Source: Streptomyces canus | Lineage (GTDB): Bacteria; Actinomycetota; Actinomycetes; Streptomycetales; Streptomycetaceae | DNA: 64,000 bases | Reading direction: 5' to 3' | Assembly (NCBI RefSeq): GCF_001514145.1 | Contig: NZ_KQ948666.1 | Coordinates: 58,775-122,774 of the forward strand | In this document: positions 1 through 8,743 of the stretch, piece by piece | How the letters are laid out: each line of letters opens with the position of its first letter | Numbering within the stretch: position 1 is the first letter of the stretch | The notes under the pieces: generated by a model | The model's database searches: none | Seen by the model: only the letters and a program-made list of their open reading frames with translations | What the model was told of the DNA's origin: nothing | Program-made: the position numbers and the translations under genes

Positions 1-2
1 AG

Positions 3-47
3 ACCACGGCAGCGCAGCCGACGGCCGAGAGCAACCCGGCCCACTGA
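3..47 (+). CDS. Possible 3' end of an upstream gene cut by the window edge
   Basis: One frame is open from the window edge to a TGA at 45-47 and could encode the last 14 residues of an upstream gene. There is too little to identify it. The rest of 1-169 holds nothing clear and is the probable promoter region of the kinase gene at 170. Confidence 0.25.
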   Translation, partial: TTAAQPTAESNPAH

Positions 48-169
48 GCTCCCGTACGGCGTCCTTGGCCGGGCGACGGTCCAACAGTCCTACAGCAGAG
101 GAGTGTTGCGGCGCGGAGCGGCATGTGCGGCGGCCATCGCTGTCGGTGGGGGCAACTAAGCTCCTGCCC

Positions 170-1927
170 ATGAGCGAGGCAGACGAAGTCCCCGGCAGAC
201 GAGTCGTCGACGGGCGCTTCGAGTTGGAAGCCCGTCTGGGCGGCGGCGGGATGGGGACGGTCTGGCGGGCCAGGGATCTGGTGCTGCACAGGATGGTTGC
301 GGTCAAGGAGGTCCGCCCGCCCGACCGGGACCTCGCCGAGTACGACCCCGACAGCGCGCGGATGCTGCGCGAGCGGGTGTTGCGCGAGGCGCGGGCACTG
401 GCCCGGATCGACCATCCCAACGTCGTCACCATCCACCACATCGTCGACGGCGGCGACGGCACCTACCCGTGGATCGTCATGGAGCTGGTCAGCGGCGGCT
501 CGCTCGCCGACCGGCTGGCCCGGGGGCCGATGCCGCCGGCCGAGGCGGCGCGGATCGGCCGGGGTGTGCTGGCCGCGCTGGCCGCCGCGCACGACGCCGG
601 AATCCAGCACCGGGACGTCAAGCCCGCCAACGTCCTGCTCAGGTCCGACGGGCGCCCCGTCCTCACCGACTTCGGCATCGCCGCGATCCGCGAGACGACC
701 AGCCTCACCGCCACCGGCTCCATCATCGGTACTCCCGACTTCATGGCACCGGAGCGGATCTCGGGCCACGAGGGCGGCGCCGCCTCCGACCTGTGGTCAC
801 TCGCGATGATGCTGTACACCGCCGTGGAGGGTCACCACCCGCTGCGCCGGGGCAACACCCTCGCCACCCTCGCCGCCGTCCTCAACGACGACGTGCCGCC
901 GCCGGTGCGGGCCGGTGCGCTCGGGGACGTACTGATGAGCGTGCTCGTACGGGATCCGGCGGCGCGGCCGTCGTCCACCGTGCTGGACCGACGGCTGGCC
1001 GAGATCGAGTCGGGGCCCGCCCGTCCGGTCACCGCGTGGCAGCAGCCCACCGCCCCGTACCCGCTGAACCCGCCGTCCGCCGGTGCGGCCCCTTCGTACC
1101 CGGGCGCCTTCGGCCCGCACACGGCTCCCCTCGCCGGCGCCCCCGCTCCGGCGGGTGCAGCGGGCCCCGGCGGATTCGGGCCGCCGCCCCTCCTCGCCGG
1201 ACCCGGCCAGCCGGTGACGTCGCCCGTCCGAGCGGGACGTAGGAGCCGGCCGGGACTGCGTGTCCTGCTCGGCGTCTCGGGGACCTCGCTGGCCGGTGCC
1301 GTGGTCCTGATGTGGTGGCTGCTGCCCGTCGGAGGAGACTCGGGCCGATCGGGCGACGCGGCGGACAGCGGCGCTTCCTCCGCCACCGCCCCCTCCGTCA
1401 TATCGGCCCCCGAGTCGACCGGCTCCCCGGCCGCCGCCCCGGCAGTCCAGCAGTCGAAGGACACGACGACCACGAGCCTGCTCACCCCAGACGGCATCCG
1501 CACCGCCATCAAGGCGTTGAAGAAGGAGACCGGTCGGGACAGGTTCGGCGACTTCACCGTCTACGAGGACTTCGTGTCGGCGGAGGTGATGGTCAAAGGC
1601 AGCGACAGCAAGTACGACACCTACACCTACCGTCCGGGACAGGGCGTGGAGAAGGGCATCATCAAGGGCACCCTGTCCGGCGGCGACCAGCCCTTCGGCC
1701 TCGACGGCTTCAACTGGGACAAGGTGCCCACGCTCCTGGAAGAGGCCCGGAAGAAGCTCAACGTCGACGAACCGAACACCCGTTACGTGATGGTGCGACA
1801 GCCCAACGACGTCTTCGACACCCCCCTCGGCATGGCCGTCTACCTGAGCAACGAGTACAGCCAGACCGGCTACCTGGAGGCGAACACCAAGGGCAAGGTG
1901 ACCCGCGTCATGCCCGCGGAGGACTGA
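170..1927 (+). CDS. Membrane-anchored eukaryotic-type serine/threonine protein kinase
   Basis: 585 residues. The kinase domain spans about residues 14-280: glycine loop GGGGMG (24-29), catalytic lysine in AVKEV (K46), catalytic loop HRDVKPAN (D149), DFG (167-169) and APE-like MAPE (192-195). A Pro/Ala/Gly linker (290-355), one transmembrane segment (about 363-386) and a roughly 200-residue extracytoplasmic domain without PASTA repeats follow. By family it phosphorylates Ser/Thr on cytoplasmic targets in response to an external signal. The frame is open 35 codons upstream, but the ATG at 170 puts the kinase fold directly at the N-terminus as is usual. It converges on a SpoIIE-type phosphatase gene, a possible functional opposite. 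The sensor domain is not recognised. Confidence 0.93.
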   Translation: MSEADEVPGRRVVDGRFELEARLGGGGMGTVWRARDLVLHRMVAVKEVRPPDRDLAEYDPDSARMLRERVLREARALARIDHPNVVTIHHIVDGGDGTYPWIVMELVSGGSLADRLARGPMPPAEAARIGRGVLAALAAAHDAGIQHRDVKPANVLLRSDGRPVLTDFGIAAIRETTSLTATGSIIGTPDFMAPERISGHEGGAASDLWSLAMMLYTAVEGHHPLRRGNTLATLAAVLNDDVPPPVRAGALGDVLMSVLVRDPAARPSSTVLDRRLAEIESGPARPVTAWQQPTAPYPLNPPSAGAAPSYPGAFGPHTAPLAGAPAPAGAAGPGGFGPPPLLAGPGQPVTSPVRAGRRSRPGLRVLLGVSGTSLAGAVVLMWWLLPVGGDSGRSGDAADSGASSATAPSVISAPESTGSPAAAPAVQQSKDTTTTSLLTPDGIRTAIKALKKETGRDRFGDFTVYEDFVSAEVMVKGSDSKYDTYTYRPGQGVEKGIIKGTLSGGDQPFGLDGFNWDKVPTLLEEARKKLNVDEPNTRYVMVRQPNDVFDTPLGMAVYLSNEYSQTGYLEANTKGKVTRVMPAED

Positions 1928-1943
1928 GGGCCGTTAGGCCTCA
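1925..1943. terminator. Inverted repeat between convergent kinase and phosphatase genes
   Basis: TGAGGGCC-GTTA-GGCCTCA forms a short GC-rich hairpin with one bulged base. It overlaps both stop codons, so it could act as a bidirectional terminator. There is no T-run, as is usual in streptomycetes. Confidence 0.5.
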
Positions 1944-3170
1944 CAGGCGGATGACGACGAGAGCGGTGTCGTCGGCGTTGCCGGTGGGTGGGAGCAGCTC
2001 GGCCAGCAGCGCGTCGGCCAGGTCCTCGGGGTCGGCGCGGCGGTGGCGGGTGAGCGCGTCGGCGAGGCGCGCCAGGCCGGTGTCGATGTCCTCGGTGCGG
2101 CGCTCGATCAGACCGTCGGTGTACAGGACCAGCGTGGCGCCCTCGTCGAAGGCCGTGACGGCCTCCGGACGGATGGTGTGTTCGAGGCTGGCACCGAGCG
2201 GCGGGTCGGTGGCCCGGTCCAGGAAGGTGACCGTGCCGTCAGGGCGGAGCAGAGCGGGCGGAAGGTGGCCCGCGCTGCTGTACGTGAGGGTGCGGTCGCC
2301 CCAGTCGACGAAGGCCGTCGCCGCCGTCGTCGACTCGGCGCCGTCGACGGAGCGGGCGTACAGCCCGAGCGCCTCCAGAGCCCGGGCAGGGCCGTCGGCG
2401 ACGCGGGTGGCGGCGCTCAGCGCGCTGCGCAGCTGGCCCATGACGCAGGCGGCCGCCAGACCGTGGCCGACCACGTCACCGACGGCCACCGCGAGACAGT
2501 CGTCGGGCAGGTCGACGAGGTCGTACCAGTCACCGCACACGTTCAGGGAGCCGACGGCGGGCCGGTAGCGCACGGCCGCCTGATGGTGGCCGAGGGGTCC
2601 GGGGGCGGGCAGCAGGGCCTCCTGCAGAGCCAGGGCGACCTCGCGTTCGCGGGCGTGTGCCTTGCGCAGGCGTTCGTTGACCTCCTGGAGTTCCCGGGCG
2701 CGGGTGTACAGCTCTGCCTCCAGGACGCGTGCCCGGCTGTCGCCGCCCGGTCCGCCGCGGGCGCGGATGAGTTCGGTGACCTCCTCCACCCGGTGCACGA
2801 GGAGTTTCACCTTCCCGTCGGTGCCGAGGACCGGCGCGTTGACCGGGCTCCAGAAGTGCTCCTGCCAGTGGCCGGGCCGCTGGGGCTCCTCGATGTCGTA
2901 GCGGAGAACCGCCATCGTGTCGCGCTCTCCGGTGGCCACCGCACGCAGCATCGACGCCCGCGTCTCCCGCATCCCGGCCGCGGCCGAGTCATTGGGGTTC
3001 TCGGGGAAGACGTCGAAGATGTAGTGGCCCAGCAACTGCTCGCGGGTACGACCGGTGAGCCGTAGGAAGTCGTCGTTGACGTCGACATACACCAGCTCGG
3101 GCGTCAGCAACGCCACCATGCCGGGCAGAGCCCGGAAGACCGCCGCGTAATCGATGTGCGGTTTCCTCAT
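1941..3170 (-). CDS. PAS-domain SpoIIE/PP2C-type serine phosphatase
   Basis: 409 residues. An N-terminal PAS domain (about 5-135, with the PENPN and FWSPVNAPV segments) leads through a charged probable coiled coil (about 144-185) into a SpoIIE/PP2C domain (about 190-409). Metal-binding motifs are visible as GDWYD (213-217), GDVVGHG (231-237) and LYTDGL near the C-terminus. Family members dephosphorylate anti-anti-sigma factors in partner-switching stress pathways. No anti-sigma kinase domain and no STAS gene lies nearby, so the substrate is elsewhere. There is no transmembrane segment, so it is a cytoplasmic sensor-phosphatase. It is transcribed toward the Ser/Thr kinase and divergently from the reductase at 3337. 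Confidence 0.92.
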   Translation of the reverse strand: MRKPHIDYAAVFRALPGMVALLTPELVYVDVNDDFLRLTGRTREQLLGHYIFDVFPENPNDSAAAGMRETRASMLRAVATGERDTMAVLRYDIEEPQRPGHWQEHFWSPVNAPVLGTDGKVKLLVHRVEEVTELIRARGGPGGDSRARVLEAELYTRARELQEVNERLRKAHAREREVALALQEALLPAPGPLGHHQAAVRYRPAVGSLNVCGDWYDLVDLPDDCLAVAVGDVVGHGLAAACVMGQLRSALSAATRVADGPARALEALGLYARSVDGAESTTAATAFVDWGDRTLTYSSAGHLPPALLRPDGTVTFLDRATDPPLGASLEHTIRPEAVTAFDEGATLVLYTDGLIERRTEDIDTGLARLADALTRHRRADPEDLADALLAELLPPTGNADDTALVVIRL

Positions 3171-3336
3171 GTGCAGCCTGCCTCGACACGAGCCATCATG
3201 ATGTGATTTTCCACGATAGATGGGAATGGGCTGCCGTCTCGACAGCTAACGTCACACGTGACAGCGAACGACCTGGTCGGTTTCTCATGGGCGCGGCCCC
3301 CGGCCGACCGCCCGAGTCCCGGAAGGACCCACTCGA

Positions 3337-4032
3337 ATGCGTTACGCAGTCCTTGGTACGGGCATCGTCGGCCGGACGCTGGCCGGCAAGCTCGCCTCCC
3401 TCGGTCACGACGTCGTCATCGGCACCCGGGACCCCGGGGCCACCCTCGCCCGCACCGAACCCGACGGAATGGGCAACCCACCGTTCGCCCAGTGGCACGC
3501 CGACCACGCCCAGGTGCGTCTGGAGACCTTCGAGGAGGCGGCGGCCTTCGGCGAGACGGTCGTCAACACCACCGCGGGCGAGCGGAGCCTCGATGCCCTG
3601 CAAGCGGCCGGCGCATCCCATCTGAGCGGCAAGGTCCTGATCGATGTCGCCAACCCGCTGGACTTCTCCGCCGGGCGGCCGACGCTGGACCCGGTCAACA
3701 CCGACAGCCTCGGCGAGCGCATCCAGCGGGCCTTCCCCGACGCGAAGGTCGTCAAGACCCTCAACACCATGAACTGTTTCGTCATGGTGGAGCCGGCCCG
3801 CGTGGCAGGGGAGCACACCGTGTTCGTCAGCGGTGACGACACCGGGGCGAAGAAGGCCGTCACGGCACTGCTGGGCTCCTTCGGCTGGCCCGAAGCGAGC
3901 GTCATCGACCTGGGCGACATCACCACCGCCCGCGGCGTCGAGATGCTCCTGCCGATCTGGCTGCATCTGTACGGCACACTCGGCCACGGCGACTTCAACT
4001 TCCACATCCAGGGGGCCCGGCCCGGCGGCTGA
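3337..4032 (+). CDS. F420-dependent NADP reductase-like NAD(P)-binding oxidoreductase
   Basis: 231 residues. A Rossmann nucleotide-binding motif GTGIVGRTLAGKLA starts at residue 7, followed by the IGTRDP segment that reads the NADP 2'-phosphate. The body matches the NADPH-dependent F420 reductase superfamily: VLIDVANPLDF, VVKTLNTMNCFVM and VSGDDTGAKK motifs. The family moves hydride between NADP and F420 or similar partners, but many members act on unknown substrates, so the exact reaction is open. A GGAAGGA ribosome site lies 9 bases before the ATG. It is the last intact gene before a stretch of gene remnants and shares an upstream region with the divergent phosphatase gene. Confidence 0.85.
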   Translation: MRYAVLGTGIVGRTLAGKLASLGHDVVIGTRDPGATLARTEPDGMGNPPFAQWHADHAQVRLETFEEAAAFGETVVNTTAGERSLDALQAAGASHLSGKVLIDVANPLDFSAGRPTLDPVNTDSLGERIQRAFPDAKVVKTLNTMNCFVMVEPARVAGEHTVFVSGDDTGAKKAVTALLGSFGWPEASVIDLGDITTARGVEMLLPIWLHLYGTLGHGDFNFHIQGARPGG

Positions 4033-4325
4033 TCCCGGGGTCCAGATCCGGCGTGAGCCGTTGAGCAGGGCTTCAAGCAGCTGAGGCGTGCGATCCGGGC
4101 CGTGTGAGGTACTCCGTGGTAGGACGGAGCCGCTCGTGGAGTCGGGCCGAGTCCGGCGAGCGGCTCGTGGGCCTGATCCGGGGCAGGCCCGGCCCGAGCC
4201 GGTCGGTTCGGACGAGACGGACGCTGGTCGGCGGTGCTTCTGCGCGGTCGGTTTGGCCGGGTGGGCGGCCAAGGTGGTCAGGGGCCATGGCGCCGTCACG
4301 GCGTCGGGCCGTGGTGGCCCGGCCG

Positions 4326-4478
4326 TCAACGGGGCGCCACCTCTGGGACCGGCTCCCAGGCGTGGGTCTGGATCCCGTCGCGGATGGGGCGTACGGCCTC
4401 GACTCGCTGTCCGGCCGGGTCGTCGGGCCGCCGGTCGAGGTAGCGCTTGCCGGGGAGAACGGGGTGCGCGTCGCCGTG
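4326..4478 (-). pseudogene. 3' fragment of an arsC-type arsenate reductase gene
   Basis: The last 50 codons of this minus-strand frame match the C-terminus of thioredoxin-coupled arsenate reductases (low-molecular-weight phosphatase fold): GDAHPVLPGKRYLD, then DDPAGQRVEAVRPIRDGI. The family reads GDACP-FPGKRYxDW and DDPAGQGVxAVRPIRDEI at these places. The usual Cys in GDACP is His here. The N-terminal half, including the catalytic HNAGRSQ loop, is absent, because the upstream sequence on this strand carries no recognisable coding. It is a dead fragment. Recognition is from memory of the family and not from a search. Confidence 0.6.
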
Positions 4479-4539
4479 GCCTCGGTGCCCGGGGGCCCGA
4501 GGCGGTGTTCGGGGCCCCGGCCGTCCGACACCGGAAGAC

Positions 4540-5137
4540 CTGCGCCTGCTGAAGGAGGCGATGGCCGCCGGCCGGGACGTCGTCGACCTGGAGGTCCCGA
4601 CGCATCCTCCCCGGCCGGCCTCGGCGCGCCGCTCGCTGGTCGTCCCCCTCCCGGGCGCGCCGTGCACGCTCACCAGCACGGACTTCCTCGACCAGTACGC
4701 CGACATCGTGCCGCGTGCGCCCAGGGCGGCCGTCCCGGACGACGGCTTCGGCTGGTGGCAGGGCATCGGCGCCGTCGAGAGCGCGCAGGCGGCGAGTGCT
4801 CGCGAGGTCACGGTCGTCAGCCCCGGCACCGGAGAACCGCACCCAGCTGCTGAACCGCCTCACCGGCACACCGCTCCGCATCGCCGCGATGAACACCGTG
4901 ACGGCCATGACGGCCGGCGAACTGCGCCTGCTCAACGTCATGGACGGCCACGAGACGCTCCTCGCCGCCGACCTCCTGGTGACCGTCGGCGAACGCCGCC
5001 CGCGAGGCCCGGACTTCACCGCGGCCGACGGGCAGACCGTCCGCGCGATCGGCGACTGCGTCGTGCCACGCCGCATCGCGCACGCCCTCGCGGAGAAACG
5101 TGCGGCTGCGGAGGCGGTTGCGGCGAATCTGCCCTGA
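4540..5137 (+). pseudogene. Remnant of an FAD/NADH:flavin oxidoreductase, C-terminal dinucleotide-binding half
   Basis: Two adjoining frames together resemble the C-terminal FAD/NAD(P)-binding part of 2,4-dienoyl-CoA-reductase-like (FadH/OYE-type) enzymes. One frame, about 4700-4825, gives VPDDGFGWWQGIG followed by VTVVSP. A shift near 4825 moves to a second frame reading RTQLLNRLTGTPLR, LLVTVGERRPRGPDF and IGDCVVPRRIAHAL, which stops at 5137. The TIM-barrel half that carries the active site is missing. Upstream (4540-4700) one frame is open but not recognisable. The gene is truncated and frameshifted and cannot give an enzyme. It lies beside the arsC fragment in a 1.5-kb zone of decayed sequence. 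Confidence 0.5.
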
Positions 5138-5288
5138 GCCCGCCGTGCACCACCGGCTTGATCACGAAACCGGTGACGCCGGAACGGGGTGCTGGGCTGA
5201 GACGGGCATCAGAGTGGACGGAAGACTGCTGGTCGCGCCGGAGGATGCCCGTGCTGAGGCGCCGGCCGGTGATCTGCCTGGCCACCCG
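5138..5288. other. Non-coding spacer between gene remnants
   Basis: No frame here shows recognisable protein signatures and no ribosome site precedes a start. It joins the oxidoreductase remnant to the ABC-transporter remnant and looks like rearrangement debris. Confidence 0.4.
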
Positions 5289-5567
5289 CTAACCGGAAAA
5301 GATGTCCGTTTCCTGGGCGCGTGAGAGCAAGCGGTACTGCTCGCTGCGGCCGAGCAGTTCATCATGGGTGCCTGTGGCGACCACGCGGCCCGCGTCGAGC
5401 ACGACGATCCGGTCCGCGGCGCGGATGGTCGACATGCGGTGGGCGATCACCAGCAGCGTGCACTCCTGCGCGGTCTCCCGGATCGACCTGCGGAGCGCCG
5501 CTTCGCTGACCGCGTCCAGATGGGCGGTCGGCTCGTCCAGCAGCAGCAGGCGTGGCCGGGTCCGCAC
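5289..5567 (-). pseudogene. C-terminal remnant of an ABC exporter ATPase
   Basis: 92 codons encode the end of an ABC nucleotide-binding domain: Walker B with catalytic Glu and D-loop (LLLLDEPTAHLDA), H-loop (LLVIAHRMSTI) and the DRIVVLDAGRVVATGTHDEL tail typical of CydCD/MsbA-type exporters. The Walker A motif, the Q-loop and all membrane segments are missing. Reading further upstream in frame gives a Gln/Ala/Arg-rich stretch where the LSGGQ signature should be (VSDGAQQR), then unrelated GC-rich sequence. The fragment is therefore severed from the rest of its gene and non-functional. Confidence 0.7.
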
Positions 5568-5857
5568 CCGAGGTTGCGAGCGTTGCTGCGCGCCGTCGGA
5601 GACGCTCCGCTCGGCGGCCTTGCGCTGCGCGGCTGCGCAGGCGACGCTCCGCTGCTGGTGAACACCGCACCGCGGTGCGCCTCGCCATGCGCGCCAGACG
5701 CTGACCGGTTGTTTCGCCCACCGGCTGACCTGTTTCGTTCACGGTGGGCGTTCTGCGTCAAACCGAACCACGTTCGCGGCGATGAGTTCCGGCCGGGTCG
5801 GGAGTCTGCTCCGGAGACCGTCGTAGCGACCGTACGACCAGACATCACGGAGGAACC
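5568..5857. other. Junction sequence with short repeats and probable promoter region
   Basis: GACGCTCCGCT occurs twice (about 5609 and 5641) in a GC-rich segment that marks where the ABC-ATPase fragment loses homology. The part nearest 5857 is the leader of the DUF899 gene, with a GGAGG ribosome site just before the ATG at 5858. I see no further gene here. Confidence 0.4.
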
Positions 5858-6640
5858 ATGACCACCACGCCGGACGACCCGAACACCGCGCTGCCCGACC
5901 GCCCGCCCGTCGTCGACCTGGCCACCTGGCAGAGCGCCCGTGACGAGCTTCTGGTCCGCGAGAAGGCCCACACCCGCGAGGGCGACGCCATCGCCGCGGC
6001 CCGCCGCCGGCTGCCGATGGTGGAGTTCGACGGGACGGTCGAGGTCGTCGGCCCCGACGGCCCGGTGCCGTTCCTGGACCTGTTCCAGGGACGCGACGAG
6101 CTCGTGGTCTACCAGCACATGTGGTACGACGGCGCTCCGCACCAGGGGCAGTGCGAAGGCTGCACCACCACGGCCTGGCACCTGAAGGACGCCGTCTACC
6201 TCAACGCGCGCGGCGTCTCGTTCGCCATCGTGACCACTGGCCCGTGGCACGAGGTGGCCTCCTTCGTCGAGTTCATGGGCTACACCCAGCCCTGGTACTC
6301 GGTGCGGGGCGTGGACGGGCCGGTCGGCGGCGACATGGGGTACCTCGCCTGCTTCCTGCGCGACGGCGATCGCGCGTTCCTCACCTACTCCACGACGGGC
6401 CGTGGCAACGAGCGGGTCAGCGGCTCCCTCGGCCTGCTGGACATGACCCCCTACGGCCGCGGCGAGACATGGGAGGACAACCCCGAGGGCTGGCCCAAGG
6501 GGCGCGGTGCGTGCTGGACCTGGCGCTCCGACGCGGAGGGGAACCCCACCTGGGGCCCGACCGGCCGCCCCGTACCGCAGTGGACCCGCCCCGGCGCGAC
6601 CCCGGTGCAGACCCTCGGCCGACGCGGTCACCACCACTGA
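5858..6640 (+). CDS. DUF899 family thioredoxin-fold protein
   Basis: 260 residues. The sequence carries the DUF899 hallmarks: VDLATWQSARDELLVREKAHTREGD at the start in pieces, FQGRDELVVYQHMWYD, a QCEGCTTTAWHL segment with two cysteines three residues apart, and the conserved C-terminal TWRSDAEGNPTWGPTGRP region. The fold is related to thioredoxin/AhpC, but the enzymatic role of the family is not established. The CEGC pair sits about where a redox centre would be. It is soluble, has no signal peptide, and starts at an ATG with a strong GGAGG site. It appears monocistronic, with a hairpin just after the stop. Confidence 0.85.
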   Translation: MTTTPDDPNTALPDRPPVVDLATWQSARDELLVREKAHTREGDAIAAARRRLPMVEFDGTVEVVGPDGPVPFLDLFQGRDELVVYQHMWYDGAPHQGQCEGCTTTAWHLKDAVYLNARGVSFAIVTTGPWHEVASFVEFMGYTQPWYSVRGVDGPVGGDMGYLACFLRDGDRAFLTYSTTGRGNERVSGSLGLLDMTPYGRGETWEDNPEGWPKGRGACWTWRSDAEGNPTWGPTGRPVPQWTRPGATPVQTLGRRGHHH

Positions 6641-6655
6641 CACGCCTTCGTGGAC

Positions 6656-6680
6656 GGCGCCGGCGAAGGGGCCCGGCGCC
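6656..6680. terminator. GC-rich hairpin between convergent DUF899 and lacI-type genes
   Basis: Perfect 8-bp inverted repeat GGCGCCGG / CCGGCGCC with a 9-nt loop, 16 bp after the DUF899 stop and ahead of the convergent regulator's stop. Probable bidirectional terminator. Confidence 0.6.
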
Positions 6681-6748
6681 GGTCTCCACCTCGACGGACG
6701 CATCTGTCGGCGCCTCCGGCAACCGCTGCCCCGCTTTTCACCGTTCTC

Positions 6749-7858
6749 TCAGCCGGCAGGCGGACGCACCGAATCCCGGATCACGAGCTGCGTGCTCAGC
6801 ACGACGTGGTTGTCGGAGGCGAACCCCACCTCGCGGTCCAGGGCGAGCCGTACGGCGGTGCGGCCCAGTTCCTCGTACGGGACCCGGACCGTGGTGAGGG
6901 CCGGGGTCAGGTCGGCGGCGAACGGGACGTCGTCGAAGCCGACCACGGAGACCTCGCCCGGGACGCTGAGACCTGCCTCGCGCAGGGCGGCCAGCGCGCC
7001 CAGCGCGACCACGTCGGATCCCGCGAACACCGCCGTGAACCCGACGCCCGTGCTCAGCGCTTCCCGGGTGCGCAGGTAACCCGAGGCGCGGGTGTAGTCC
7101 CCGCTCGTGTCCAGCTCATCGGCGTACGGCACGCCGTGGGCGCGCAGCGCGTCGCGGTAGCCGAGGCGGCGCTCCTCCGCGCTGCTGAAGCCCGGCGCGC
7201 CGCTGAGGAAGAGGACACGCCGGTGTCCGGCCGTCAGCAGGTGCGCGGTGGCCTGGAAGGCACCGCCGCGGTTGTCGTAGTCCACGACCGTGGCGGGCAC
7301 ACCCGCGGGCAGCGGCGGTCTGCCGCACAGCACCAGCCGGGACCCCGCGGAGTCCAGCGCCTTGGCATAGCCGGCCATACGGCGGTGATAGGCGTCGTCC
7401 GTCACGGTGCCACCCACGAGGAGGACCGCCGCCGCGTGCTGTTCCCGCATCAGCTGGACCAGGTCGTCCTCGCGCTTGGTGTCGTCCTTGGTCGAGCAGA
7501 CCAGGCTGAGGCGGCCCCGGCTGCCGGCCTCCTCTTCCACTCCTGCCGCCACGTGGGCGAGGGAGGGGCCGGTGATGTCACGCAGGACGAGTGCGATGGG
7601 CCCGGCGACCCGGCCGGACAGCGCCTTGGCGTGGACGTTCACGACGTAGTGGAGGGAGTCGACGGCGGCCATGACCCGCTCCCTGGTCTCCGCGGACACC
7701 GGGTAGTTGCCCGCCAGCGTCCGGGAAACGGTTGCTACGGAAACACCGGCCTTCGCGGCGACGTCGCGGATCGTGCTGGGCCTGTCCGCCGGCCTCCTCT
7801 TCCGCTTCGCCCTCTTCGGCTCCTGGGCGCCGACTGGCCCCTCTTCCTCGTCCGTCAC
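6749..7858 (-). CDS. LacI-family transcriptional repressor
   Basis: 369 residues from a GTG at 7858; an ATG at 7900 would add 14 residues but lacks a ribosome site. A basic N-terminal tail precedes the LacI helix-turn-helix (about 29-52: TIRDVAAKAGVSVATVSRTLAG), the hinge, and a periplasmic-binding-protein-like sugar-sensing domain (VVGFDDVPFAADLTPALTTVRVP near the C-terminus). It should repress sugar-utilisation genes until an effector binds. It is divergent from a broken sugar-ABC binding-protein gene. Palindromes fitting LacI operators lie at 7906-7939 and before the GH97 gene near 11670, so it may now control itself and GH97. Confidence 0.9.
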   Translation of the reverse strand: MTDEEEGPVGAQEPKRAKRKRRPADRPSTIRDVAAKAGVSVATVSRTLAGNYPVSAETRERVMAAVDSLHYVVNVHAKALSGRVAGPIALVLRDITGPSLAHVAAGVEEEAGSRGRLSLVCSTKDDTKREDDLVQLMREQHAAAVLLVGGTVTDDAYHRRMAGYAKALDSAGSRLVLCGRPPLPAGVPATVVDYDNRGGAFQATAHLLTAGHRRVLFLSGAPGFSSAEERRLGYRDALRAHGVPYADELDTSGDYTRASGYLRTREALSTGVGFTAVFAGSDVVALGALAALREAGLSVPGEVSVVGFDDVPFAADLTPALTTVRVPYEELGRTAVRLALDREVGFASDNHVVLSTQLVIRDSVRPPAG

Positions 7859-7905
7859 TGCTCCGACGTTACTGCACCGGCTCGGGCTTGTGAGTCCCAT
7901 CGGTC

Positions 7906-7945
7906 GGAAAGCGCTCTGGGTGGGACAGTAAGCGTTTACCCAGAG
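7906..7945. promoter_or_regulatory. Putative LacI-family operators
   Basis: Two near-palindromes: GGAAAGCGCTCTGG (7906-7919) and GTAAGCGTTTAC (7928-7939), both with the central CG of LacI-family operators. The second is framed by a further inverted repeat CTCTGGGT / ACCCAGAG (7914-7921, 7938-7945). They lie just upstream of the divergent lacI-type gene and fit autoregulation. Confidence 0.5.
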
Positions 7946-7998
7946 TCGTCGTCAAGACGATCACCGAAGTCCGACCGCCCGGGCCGCATCAGGCACTG

Positions 7999-8247
7999 TT
8001 GACCTGGGACGACGTCATCGCCGCGGGCAAGGCCGTGCAGAAGAAGGACGAGAACGTCAAGATCTTCAACATGGCGGGCGAGGACCCCAGCACCCTCGTC
8101 GATCTGTCCTGGCAGGCCGGTGCGCAGTGGTACAGGATCGCCGACGACCACTGGGAGATCGGCTTCACCTCGCCCGAGGCGCTCAAGGCGGCCGACGTCG
8201 TCCAGCAGTTGGTGGACAACGACCTCGCCTCCAACGCCTCCCGCGCA
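7999..8247 (+). pseudogene. Internal fragment of a sugar ABC transporter substrate-binding protein
   Basis: About 83 codons match the middle of carbohydrate ABC-transporter binding proteins: TWDDVIAAGKAVQKK, then FNMAGEDPSTLVDLSWQAGAQWY, and SPEALKAADVVQQLVDNDL (quoted in pieces). The lipoprotein signal, N-lobe start and C-terminal half are missing. Upstream lies operator DNA of the divergent LacI gene, and downstream the frame runs into unrelated sequence. A deletion seems to have fused the promoter region to the gene's interior. The sugar transporter once paired with the LacI regulator has thus been lost here. Confidence 0.6.
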
Positions 8248-8692
8248 CCAGAACCCGGCCGCCCTGGACCGCGTCCTCCAGGCCATCGACCGCCGCTACC
8301 TGGCCTGGAAGTCCGACGCCACCGTCATGACCGGCTCCGACCAGCAGTGGCAGGGCTTCGGCCGGGTCGGCCTGGTGCCTGCCCTGCTGTGGGAGCACCT
8401 GGGTGACCGGCTCGACGAGCAGGTCACCGGATCGCCGTACGCGATCACCAACCCCGGCTTCGAGAACGGCGCCGACACACCCACCGCCTGGCAGATGCCC
8501 GGCTGGGCCGCCGCCGGTGGCGGCACCTGGGCCCATGACACCACCGTCTCCCGCTCCGGTACGGCCTCGCTCAAGCTCAGGTCGGCACCACGAACGGCTA
8601 CAGCTACGTCAACTCCCGGGCCAGGGCGAGGATCGGCTCCGTGCGGGTCCGAAGGCGGGGCGTGCCGGCAGGGTGACCTGTACCGGGGCTGA
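8248..8692 (+). pseudogene. Frameshifted fragment of a carbohydrate-active or cell-surface protein
   Basis: A frame entering near 8248 without a start codon encodes NPAALDRVLQAIDRRYLAWK, then GFGRVGLVPALLWEHLGDRL, then ITNPGFENG and SRSGTASLKL. The last two look like the start of a carbohydrate-binding-module fold (CBM4/9-type). At about 8581 one base seems lost: the neighbouring frame continues VGTTNGYSYVNSRA. I cannot name the catalytic part. With no start, a frameshift and no proper end it is a remnant, probably of a glycan-degrading enzyme from the same lost sugar locus. Confidence 0.45.
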
Positions 8693-8743
8693 CCCACGCC
8701 CCGGGTCGGCCTCGCGCGCGACCTACCGGGAGGGAAGCGCCTG

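Noticed and set aside
3196..5076. Very long minus-strand frame over the reductase and remnants
   Set aside because: It is antisense to the well-supported reductase gene and composed of Arg/Pro/Ala-rich text with no domain.
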